From NCBI GenBank assembly GCA_002713285.1, contig PAVX01000035.1, positions 12,295 to 18,443 of the forward strand: a DNA stretch of 6,149 nt, given 5' to 3'. The notes under the pieces were generated by a model. That model saw nothing but the letters and a program-made list of their open reading frames with translations. It was not told the origin of the DNA and ran no database searches. This stretch comes from Flavobacteriales bacterium. Lineage in GTDB: Bacteria > Bacteroidota > Bacteroidia > Flavobacteriales > TMED113. Below, one piece after another: positions 1 to 6,149 of this stretch. Position 1 is the stretch's first letter, and each line of letters opens with the position of its first letter. A program made the translations under genes and the position numbers.

Positions 1-1577
1 ACCATATCTTGAGAAGGGACTGTGATTGGAGCTCCGTTAGCTGGATTTAAAATATTATGAGAACCAAGCATTAATAATTGAGCTTCCAATATTGCAGCCG
101 CCCCCAATGGTACATGAACAGCCATTTGATCTCCATCAAAATCAGCATTAAAAGCAGTACAAGCTAAAGGATGCAACCTGATTGCTTTACCTTCAATTAA
201 TTTAGGTTGAAAAGATTGAATACCTAGTCGGTGTAATGTCGGTGCTCTATTTAATAAAACTGGATGTCCTTTAATGACATTTTCTAAAATATCCCAAACT
301 ACAGGCTCTCTAGAGTCAATAATTTTTTTCGCAGACTTTACAGTTTTAACAATGCCTCTTTCTATTAATTTACGTGCAACAAATGGTTTAAATAATTCGG
401 CAGCCATATCTTTTGGAATACCACATTCATGCATTTCCAATTCTGGACCAACTACAATAACAGAACGAGCAGAATAATCTACTCTTTTACCTAATAAATT
501 TTGTCTAAATCGTCCCTGTTTTCCTTTTAAATTATCAGACAATGACTTAAGAGGCCGATTAGATTCTGATTTAATAGCTGAAGCTTTACGTGTATTATCT
601 AATAAAGAATCTACTGATTCCTGAAGCATCCGTTTTTCATTTCTTAAAATTACAGCAGGTGCTTTGATTTCCATTAATCTTTTTAATCGATTATTTCTAA
701 TAATTACACGTCTATATAAATCATTTAAATCTGATGTTGCAAATCTACCTCCATCTAAAGGAACTAACGGTCGTAATTCAGGCGGTATAACAGGTATAAC
801 CTGTAAAACCATCCATTCTGGTTTATTTTCAATTACTTCATTTGCTTCACGAAATGCTTCAACAACATTCAATCTTTTCAATGCTTCATTCTTTCTTTGA
901 ACAGATGTTTCACTATGAGCTTTTCTTCTAAGATCTTTAGATAATGAAATTAAATTAATTTGAGCAAGTAAATCAATTAAAGCCTCTGCTCCCATTTTAG
1001 CAATAAATTTATTTGGATCTGAATTATCTAAATATAGATTTTCTTTTGGAAGTCTGTCTAAAATATCAAAATATTCGTCTTCAGTTAAAAATTGCATATG
1101 TTGAATTGGATTTCCCTCTTCATCTAATGCAAGACCTGGTTGTATAACAACATAACGCTCATAATAAATAATCATATCCAACTTTTTAGTTGGAAGACCC
1201 AATAAATAACCTATTTTATTAGGCAAATTTCTAAAATACCAAATATGAGCAACTGGTACTACTAATTTAATATGGCCAATTCTTTCTCTACGAACTTTTT
1301 TTTCAGTAACTTCCACACCACACCTATCACATACAATACCTTTATATCGAATTCTTTTATACTTACCACAGTGACATTCATAATCTTTAACGGGACCAAA
1401 AATTCTTTCACAAAAAAGACCATCTCTTTCAGGCTTAAACGTTCTATAATTAATAGTTTCAGGCTTAATAACCTCACCACAAGATTCTTCCAGAATAGTT
1501 TCAGGAGATGCAACACTGATAATTAACTTAGAAAAATCAGCATTATGATTTTTTTTCTTTTTTTTCAAATAATTCAT
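1..1577 (-). CDS. rpoC: DNA-directed RNA polymerase subunit beta' (N-terminal 525 residues, cut by window edge)
   Basis: The beta' subunit carries the catalytic magnesium site of RNA polymerase and closes the DNA clamp. I translated the frame from the ATG at 1575-1577 to position 3 and found no stop, so the gene runs out of the window intact. Seen in order: a lysine-rich N-terminus (residues 5-9), a zinc-binding site with Cys68, Cys70, Cys83 and Cys86, the [18 protein letters not shown] segment (358-375), NRAPTLHR (443-450), and the metal-binding motif NADFDGD (477-483) with Asp479, Asp481 and Asp483 (bases 129-149). The bridge helix, trigger loop and second zinc site lie beyond the edge. Family members in Bacteroidota have roughly 1,430 residues, so a little over a third is present. 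This is the first ATG after an in-frame stop at 1596-1598. It lies 25 bp after rpoB with no Shine-Dalgarno sequence, so it is very likely co-transcribed with rpoB. Confidence 0.98.
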   Translation of the reverse strand, partial: MNYLKKKKKNHNADFSKLIISVASPETILEESCGEVIKPETINYRTFKPERDGLFCERIFGPVKDYECHCGKYKRIRYKGIVCDRCGVEVTEKKVRRERIGHIKLVVPVAHIWYFRNLPNKIGYLLGLPTKKLDMIIYYERYVVIQPGLALDEEGNPIQHMQFLTEDEYFDILDRLPKENLYLDNSDPNKFIAKMGAEALIDLLAQINLISLSKDLRRKAHSETSVQRKNEALKRLNVVEAFREANEVIENKPEWMVLQVIPVIPPELRPLVPLDGGRFATSDLNDLYRRVIIRNNRLKRLMEIKAPAVILRNEKRMLQESVDSLLDNTRKASAIKSESNRPLKSLSDNLKGKQGRFRQNLLGKRVDYSARSVIVVGPELEMHECGIPKDMAAELFKPFVARKLIERGIVKTVKSAKKIIDSREPVVWDILENVIKGHPVLLNRAPTLHRLGIQSFQPKLIEGKAIRLHPLACTAFNADFDGDQMAVHVPLGAAAILEAQLLMLGSHNILNPANGAPITVPSQDM

Positions 1578-1602
1578 ACTATAGAAAATAATAAATTAAT
1601 AA
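1578..1602 (-). other. rpoB-rpoC intergenic gap, SD-less leader of rpoC
   Basis: These 25 bp between the rpoB TAA and the rpoC ATG are almost entirely A and T, with no purine-rich Shine-Dalgarno motif, promoter or terminator visible. The short spacing supports co-transcription of the two polymerase genes. Confidence 0.7.
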
Positions 1603-4600
1603 TTAGGACATAGTGAGTTTTAAACCAAGACCTTGCATTTCATGTAATAATACTTTAAAAGACTCTGGTAGACCTGGTTCAGGTAAAGGATTTCCTTTCA
1701 CTATTGATTCATATGTCTTTGCTCTACCATAAACATCATCAGATTTCACAGTTAATATCTCTCTCAACGTATTAGATGCACCAAATGCTTGCAGAGCCCA
1801 CACTTCCATTTCTCCAAATCTTTGACCACCAAATTGTGCTTTTCCACCTAAAGGCTGTTGAGTTATTAAAGAATATGGACCTATCGACCTAGCATGCATT
1901 TTATCATCTACCATGTGTCCTAATTTTAGCATATAAATTACACCAACTGTGGCCTTTTGATCAAATCTCTTACCAGTTCCTCCATCATACAGATAAGTGT
2001 GTCCAAATTTTGGTATACCTGCCTTATCTGTATAATGAGTAATTTCATCAAGTGTAGCACCATCAAAAATAGGAGTAGCAAATTTAACACCTAACTTTTG
2101 GCCCGCCCAACCTAATACAGTCTCATATATCTGTCCTAAATTCATCCGAGAAGGGACACCTAGTGGATTAAGTACTATGTCAACAGGAGTACCATCTTCT
2201 AAAAATGGCATATCTTCATCTCTAACAATCTTTGCAACAATACCTTTGTTTCCATGACGACCAGCCATTTTATCACCAACTTTTAATTTTCTTTTTTTAG
2301 CAACATATACCTTGGCTAATTTTAAAGTACCACTTGGTAATTCATCTCCTATTGTTATATTAAACTTTCTTCTTCTTAATTTAGAGTCAAGATTAGAAAT
2401 TGACATTGAGTAATTATGAAGAACTTGCTTAATTAATTTATTAATAACTGGGGAACTAGTCCAGTTATATGAATTGATATGGTGAAAATCTTTGATTTTT
2501 GATAGTACTTTTTGTGTGATTTTAGCACCTTTAGCAATCAAAACCTCACCATCCTGATTAACAACACCTTGAGAAACTTTAGATTTGATTATTTTGAATA
2601 ATTTATCAATTAAAATCATTCTAACACTATCTTGTTCCTTCTCAAATTCCTTATCTAATAATTTAATATCATCTTTATCTCTTAATCTGGACTTTTTATC
2701 CTTCATTGATCGTTGAAAAAGTTTTTTCTCAATAACCACTCCTCTTAATGATGGTGGGGCTTTTAAGGATGCATCTTTAACATCACCAGCTTTATCACCA
2801 AAAATAGCGCGAAGTAATTTTTCTTCTGGTGACGGATCTGATTCTCCTTTTGGTGTAATTTTTCCAATTAAAATATCCCCAGGATTAATTTCTGCACCTA
2901 CTCGTATAATACCATTTTCATCTAAATTACCAGTAGCTTCTTCACTTACATTCGGTATATCTGGTGTTAATTCTTCCGGCCCTAACTTTGTTTCTCTCAC
3001 ATCTAAAGAGTACTCATCAATATGAACAGAAGTAAATAAATCTTCTCTAACTACACGTTCAGATATAACAATTGCATCTTCAAAATTATAACCTTTCCAA
3101 GGCATAAATGCTACCTTCAAATTTTTACCTAAAGCTAACTCTCCTTTATCGGTACAATAACCAGAATTTAGTATCTGTCCTTTGGTTACTTTATCTCCTA
3201 CAGAAACAATAGGACTTAAGTTAAAGCATGTATTCTGATTCGTCTTTTTAAATGTACTTAAAGTATATTCCTTTTTAGTGCCTGAAAAACTTACTAATTT
3301 CTCTTCATCACTTAAATTATAATCAATAATAATTTTATCCTTATCTACATATGTCACTACACCATCTCCTTCAGATTTAATACAGATTCGTGCATCATTT
3401 GCTACATTAAATTCTAAGCCTGTACCAACTATTGGAGATTCATCTACAATCAGTGGGACAGATTGACGCATCATATTAGATCCCATTAAAGCCCTATTTG
3501 CATCATCGTGTTCAAGAAAAGGAATTAAAGAAGCAGAAATAGAGGCAATTTGATTAGGCGCTACATCCATATAATCAATTTTACTCGGAGTTAATACTGG
3601 GAAATCTCCCATTTGTCTAGCTTTAATTCTACTATTACTAAACTTTCCTTTATTACTCAATTTAGCATTTGCTTGTGCAATTGTACGCTCTTCCTCTTCT
3701 TCAGCTGTTAAGTATTTTATTTCCTTAAGATCAACTATCCCTTTTGACACTTCTCTATATGGTGTCTCGATAAAGCCCATTTTATTAATTTTTGCAAATA
3801 CACATAATGAGGATATTAAACCAATGTTCGGACCTTCTGGTGTTTCAATTGGACATAATCTACCATAATGGGTATAATGTACATCTCTTACCTCAAAACC
3901 TGCTCTCTCCCTAGATAAACCACCTGGACCCAATGCAGATAAACGTCGTTTATGAGTAATTTCAGCTAACGGATTAGTTTGATCCATAAACTGGGATAAT
4001 TGATTAGTCCCAAAAAATGTATTAATAACAGATGATAATGTTTTTGCATTAATTAAATCTATTGGTGTAAATACTTCATTATCCCTAACATTCATTCGTT
4101 CTCTAATAGTTCTAGCCATTCTAGCTAAACCGACACCAAATTGATTATATAATTGTTCACCAACAGTTCGCACTCTTCTGTTACTCAAATGATCGATATC
4201 ATCTACATCTGACTTTGAATTAATTAGCTCAATTAAATATTTAATAATCAAAATAATATCTTCACTTCGAAGAACAATATCATTTGGATTATCTGTAATG
4301 TTGAGTTTTTTATTAATTCGATACCTACCAACTTCACCTAAACTATATCTTGTCTCAGAAAAGAATAATTTATCTATAATACCTCGAGCTGTTTCTTCAT
4401 CTGGAGGTTCTGCGTTTCTTAATTGTCTATAAATATGTTCAACAGCCTCTTTCTCTGAATTAGTCGGATCTTTTCTAAATGTATTATGAATAATTTCATA
4501 ATGGGATGACAATTCTACACCTTTATAAATTAAAATTGTTGAAGCTCCCGAATCAATGATATCCTGTATATGTTCTTTTTCAATAATTATATCTCGATCA

Positions 4601-5403
4601 ATAACGACCTCATTCCTTTCAATATGAACCACTTCACCGGTATCTTCATCAGAAAAGTCTTCTATCCATGTTTTTAAAACTCTTGCTGCTAATTTCTTTC
4701 CTACTACTTTTTTTAATTCTTTTTTAGTTGTTTTAATTTCATCTGCTAAACCAAATATATCTAATATATCTTTGTCATGCTCATATCCAATAGCCCTAAA
4801 TAAAGTTGTTACAGGAAGTTTCTTTTTTCTATCAATGTAGGCATACATAACATTATTAATGTCAGTAGAAAACTCAATCCATGATCCCTTGAAAGGAATA
4901 ACACGTGCAGAATATAGTTTTGTACCATTAGCATGATAAGATTGTCCAAAAAATACACCTGGAGATCTATGTAACTGTGAAACACACACTCTTTGAGCCA
5001 CATTAATGACAAAATTACCATTAGATGTCATATAGGGAATATTTCCTAAATAAACATCTTGTACAATTTCTTCAAAATCTTCATGCTCTGGATCTGTGCA
5101 ATATAATTTTAATCTAGCTTTTAATGGGACACTATAAGTTAATCCCATACTAACACATTCCTCGACTGTATATCTTGGCTGATCTATGAAATAATCAATA
5201 AATTCCAAAACAAACTGATTCCTAGTATCAGTAATTGGGAAATTTTCATTAAAAACTTTAAATAAACCTTCTTGATCTCTATTTTCAGCATCTGTATCGA
5301 GTTGAAAAAAGTCTTGGAAAGATTTAATTTGAATATCAAGGAAATCTGGATAATCCACATTACCACTAAATGCACCAAAGTGAATTCTATTTTTATTTAT
5401 CAA
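1603..5403 (-). CDS. rpoB: DNA-directed RNA polymerase subunit beta (complete, TTG start)
   Basis: The beta subunit forms one pincer of RNA polymerase, binds substrate and the RNA-DNA hybrid, and is the rifampicin target. The 1266-residue product matches the usual Bacteroidota length. Landmarks: QLHRSPGV (143-150), the rifampicin pocket (465-491), [16 protein letters not shown] (626-641), the GYNFEDA segment with Glu775-Asp776 near the active site, active-site lysines 1045 and 1053 in [10 protein letters not shown], and the C-terminal [16 protein letters not shown] block (from 1163) that contacts beta'. Pocket residues equivalent to E. coli Q513, D516, H526, R529, S531 and L533 are unchanged, so rifampicin sensitivity is inferred. 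Residues about 898-1018 are a divergent, lysine-rich insert. The start is TTG at 5401-5403: an in-frame stop lies at 5419-5421, no ATG lies between, and the next Met codon is near residue 65, inside conserved sequence. It sits 97 bp after rplL and 25 bp before rpoC. Confidence 0.98.
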   Translation of the reverse strand: MINKNRIHFGAFSGNVDYPDFLDIQIKSFQDFFQLDTDAENRDQEGLFKVFNENFPITDTRNQFVLEFIDYFIDQPRYTVEECVSMGLTYSVPLKARLKLYCTDPEHEDFEEIVQDVYLGNIPYMTSNGNFVINVAQRVCVSQLHRSPGVFFGQSYHANGTKLYSARVIPFKGSWIEFSTDINNVMYAYIDRKKKLPVTTLFRAIGYEHDKDILDIFGLADEIKTTKKELKKVVGKKLAARVLKTWIEDFSDEDTGEVVHIERNEVVIDRDIIIEKEHIQDIIDSGASTILIYKGVELSSHYEIIHNTFRKDPTNSEKEAVEHIYRQLRNAEPPDEETARGIIDKLFFSETRYSLGEVGRYRINKKLNITDNPNDIVLRSEDIILIIKYLIELINSKSDVDDIDHLSNRRVRTVGEQLYNQFGVGLARMARTIRERMNVRDNEVFTPIDLINAKTLSSVINTFFGTNQLSQFMDQTNPLAEITHKRRLSALGPGGLSRERAGFEVRDVHYTHYGRLCPIETPEGPNIGLISSLCVFAKINKMGFIETPYREVSKGIVDLKEIKYLTAEEEEERTIAQANAKLSNKGKFSNSRIKARQMGDFPVLTPSKIDYMDVAPNQIASISASLIPFLEHDDANRALMGSNMMRQSVPLIVDESPIVGTGLEFNVANDARICIKSEGDGVVTYVDKDKIIIDYNLSDEEKLVSFSGTKKEYTLSTFKKTNQNTCFNLSPIVSVGDKVTKGQILNSGYCTDKGELALGKNLKVAFMPWKGYNFEDAIVISERVVREDLFTSVHIDEYSLDVRETKLGPEELTPDIPNVSEEATGNLDENGIIRVGAEINPGDILIGKITPKGESDPSPEEKLLRAIFGDKAGDVKDASLKAPPSLRGVVIEKKLFQRSMKDKKSRLRDKDDIKLLDKEFEKEQDSVRMILIDKLFKIIKSKVSQGVVNQDGEVLIAKGAKITQKVLSKIKDFHHINSYNWTSSPVINKLIKQVLHNYSMSISNLDSKLRRRKFNITIGDELPSGTLKLAKVYVAKKRKLKVGDKMAGRHGNKGIVAKIVRDEDMPFLEDGTPVDIVLNPLGVPSRMNLGQIYETVLGWAGQKLGVKFATPIFDGATLDEITHYTDKAGIPKFGHTYLYDGGTGKRFDQKATVGVIYMLKLGHMVDDKMHARSIGPYSLITQQPLGGKAQFGGQRFGEMEVWALQAFGASNTLREILTVKSDDVYGRAKTYESIVKGNPLPEPGLPESFKVLLHEMQGLGLKLTMS

Positions 5404-5500
5404 AGCAATTATTTTAAATTAATTAGTAAACTAACAAAACTGGTATAGGTATATACTTTTACATTAAACAAAAAATGACTTAATGTATTTTAGCAACCTA
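5404..5500 (-). other. rplL-rpoB intergenic region, 97 bp
   Basis: This is the longest non-coding gap in the window. On the coding strand it contains a hairpin (5460-5487), a direct TATACC TATACC duplication (5442-5453), and an AT-rich leader just before the rpoB TTG codon with no Shine-Dalgarno sequence. In E. coli the corresponding region holds an attenuator and an RNase III site that set the ratio of ribosomal protein to polymerase. A similar role here is possible but not shown. No match to the Bacteroidota promoter (TTTG, then TAnnTTTG about 19-20 bases on) stood out, and no U-tract terminator is present. Confidence 0.6.
5460..5487 (-). promoter_or_regulatory. Candidate hairpin between rplL and rpoB
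   Basis: TACATTAA (5480-5487) and its exact reverse complement TTAATGTA (5460-5467) enclose a 12-base loop. The eight-pair stem has a single G-C pair, so it is weak. It lies 13 bases after the rplL stop codon and is not followed by a T run on the coding strand, so it does not look like an intrinsic terminator. It could be an mRNA processing or 3'-end stabilising element, or chance in AT-rich DNA. Confidence 0.3.
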
Positions 5501-5881
5501 TTACTTAAGCTCAACTTCTGCTCCGGCTCCTTCTAATTGTTCTTTCATTGCATTTGCCTCATCCGTTGTAACACCTTCTTTTAAAGTAGCAGGTGCGCCA
5601 TCAACTAAATCTTTAGCATCTTTAAGTCCTTTTCCTGTTAATTCCTTAACTAATTTAACAACTGCTAGCTTGGATCCTCCAGCAGATTTTAAAATAACAT
5701 CAAATTCTGTTTTTTCTTCTCCTCCACCAGCACCTGCATCACCAGCACCAGGTGCAGCAACTGCTACCGCAGCAGCAGCTGGTTCTATACCATATTCTTC
5801 TTTCAAAATTGTTGTTAGTTCACTAACCTCTTTTACAGTAAGATTTACTAATTTTTCTGCAAAATCTTTTACATCGGCCAT
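5501..5881 (-). CDS. rplL: 50S ribosomal protein L7/L12 (complete)
   Basis: This is the stalk protein that, as dimers on L10, recruits translation GTPases such as EF-Tu and EF-G to the large ribosomal subunit. The 126-residue protein shows the full family layout: an N-terminal helical dimerisation domain that binds L10 (residues 1-33), a flexible Ala/Gly-rich hinge (about 34-56, including [17 protein letters not shown]) and the globular C-terminal domain (57-126). The factor-binding surface is recognisable as [20 protein letters not shown] (70-89). The start is ATG at 5879-5881. The [19 protein letters not shown] beginning matches Bacteroidota homologues as I know them. No Shine-Dalgarno sequence precedes it; the 35-bp gap after the upstream gene is A-rich. 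Local base composition is less AT-rich than in rpoB because of the alanine and glycine codons, which is expected for this protein and not a sign of transfer. Confidence 0.98.
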   Translation of the reverse strand: MADVKDFAEKLVNLTVKEVSELTTILKEEYGIEPAAAAVAVAAPGAGDAGAGGGEEKTEFDVILKSAGGSKLAVVKLVKELTGKGLKDAKDLVDGAPATLKEGVTTDEANAMKEQLEGAGAEVELK

Positions 5882-5916
5882 AATTATTATTTTTTTGGTT
5901 ATAACTCTATTTTAAT
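5882..5916 (-). other. rplJ-rplL intergenic gap with A-rich, SD-less leader of rplL
   Basis: These 35 bp separate the rplJ stop from the rplL ATG. On the coding strand they are AT-rich, with a run of seven A residues about 9 bases before the ATG and no GGAGG-like motif at ribosome-binding distance. In Bacteroidota, A-rich leaders commonly replace the Shine-Dalgarno sequence, so this is probably the translation signal of rplL. No promoter or terminator is evident. Confidence 0.6.
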
Positions 5917-6149
5917 TTACTCATTTGTTTGTTCGGGTGTATCCTCTTTATTAATACCACCGTTTTCTTTTATATCATCTTTATTCTGATCTGCTGCTGG
6001 AGCTTCTTCCGCTGGAGCTTCTTCCGCTGGAGCTTCTGCTGCTGGAGCTTCTGCTGCCAGTTGCTCAGCCCTCGCTGCAATCAGTCCTGCGAAATCTCTT
6101 TGAGTAGCAACAAGAAGTGATGCAAATTCTGAAATTTTTCCTACGAGGT
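5917..6149 (-). CDS. rplJ: Probable 50S ribosomal protein L10, C-terminal 76 residues (cut by window edge)
   Basis: L10 forms the base of the ribosomal stalk and holds L7/L12 dimers along its C-terminal helix. Only the end is visible: two bases of a split codon, then 76 codons and a TAA at 5917-5919. The first 30 or so residues (from LVGKISEF to IAARAEQL) look like one amphipathic helix, as expected for the L7/L12-binding helix. They are followed by a low-complexity tail: four units of Ala-(Ala/Glu)-Glu-Ala-Pro, then an acidic polar end finishing in PEQTNE. The identification rests mainly on position: L10 is the normal gene immediately before rplL in this operon, and the helix is compatible. 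The fragment is too short and variable to name by sequence alone, and the long tail is unusual against the short L10 ends I know. Expect the conserved L10 domain just outside the window. Confidence 0.7.
   Translation of the reverse strand, partial: LVGKISEFASLLVATQRDFAGLIAARAEQLAAEAPAAEAPAEEAPAEEAPAADQNKDDIKENGGINKEDTPEQTNE
5998..6057 (-). repeat. 15-bp tandem repeat, four units, coding for AAEAP/AEEAP in the L10 tail
   Basis: Four consecutive 15-bp units lie on the minus strand: two of GCAGCAGAAGCTCCA (6043-6057 and 6028-6042), then two of GCGGAAGAAGCTCCA (6013-6027 and 5998-6012). A partial fifth unit, GCAGCAGA, follows directly at 5990-5997. Each unit adds five in-frame residues, so copy-number change would lengthen or shorten the tail without a frameshift. 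The pairing of identical neighbours suggests recent unit duplication. Confidence 0.9.

Noticed and set aside
274..900. Plus-strand open frames at 274-477 and 664-900
   Set aside because: They lie antisense inside rpoC, whose frame I translated without interruption, and have no recognisable domain or start signal.
1262..1526. Open reading frames of 84 codons on both strands
   Set aside because: Both overlap the intact rpoC reading frame, which carries the zinc-site cysteines here; the alternative products are low-complexity and Leu/Lys- or Phe/Asn/Ser/Thr-rich, as expected for shadows in AT-rich DNA.
1..1577. Possible frameshift or broken rpoC, because the poly-A tract near its start looked suspicious
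   Set aside because: Codon-by-codon reading from 1577 down to 3 gives one continuous conserved beta' sequence including the NADFDGD motif, so the gene is intact in this window.
4809..5378. Minus-strand open frames at 4809-5021 and 5184-5378
   Set aside because: They are out-of-frame shadows within the conserved N-terminal part of rpoB.
5460..5487. Intrinsic terminator at the rplL-rpoB hairpin
   Set aside because: The stem is weak and AT-rich, and is followed on the coding strand by AAAAG and not a T run.
5404..5500. Possible Bacteroidota-type promoter for rpoB (TTTG at 5469-5472 followed by TAnnTTTG)
   Set aside because: No TAnnTTTG match lies at the right distance; the nearest TA and TTTTG are wrongly spaced, so I do not call a promoter.
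5670..6120. Plus-strand open frames at 5670-5915 and 5929-6120, the latter with repeated FFRWS-like units that could suggest a repeat or membrane peptide
   Set aside because: They are antisense to rplL and to the L10 tail; the apparent protein repeat is the reverse reading of the 15-bp Ala/Glu/Pro-coding repeat.

Overview
The window is one stretch of a single bacterial housekeeping operon, read entirely on the minus strand. In the direction of transcription (high to low coordinates) it holds the 3' end of rplJ (ribosomal protein L10), complete rplL (L7/L12), complete rpoB (RNA polymerase beta) and the first 525 codons of rpoC (RNA polymerase beta'). This is the widely conserved rplJ-rplL-rpoB-rpoC order. 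Intergenic gaps are about 35, 97 and 25 bp. No stretch of more than 300 bases lacks a gene, and I see no terminator, mobile element, CRISPR array, tRNA or plus-strand gene.

Organism: the proteins look like Bacteroidota. From memory of the family, RpoB has the near-1270-residue length of that phylum, an N-terminus of the [16 protein letters not shown] type and the beta-pocket variant [16 protein letters not shown]. RpoC carries the [16 protein letters not shown] zinc-site sequence, and L7/L12 starts [19 protein letters not shown]. The DNA is strongly AT-rich, and none of the three visible starts has a Shine-Dalgarno sequence, which also fits Bacteroidota. I cannot place it to order or family by eye; an uncultured marine or host-associated lineage with a low-GC genome is possible but is only inference.

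How the genes work together: L10 anchors L7/L12 dimers to form the ribosomal stalk that recruits translation factors. Beta and beta' together form the catalytic core of RNA polymerase. Co-transcription ties ribosome and polymerase supply together. In other bacteria the L10 protein and structures near rplL-rpoB tune the ratio. Here the only candidate structure is a weak AT-rich hairpin in the rplL-rpoB gap.

I found no undescribed system. The points worth a second look are small: a non-ATG (TTG) start for rpoB, a tandemly repeated Ala/Glu/Pro tail on L10, a slippage-prone A8-G-A8 tract in the first codons of rpoC, the rplL-rpoB hairpin and a divergent insert in RpoB.
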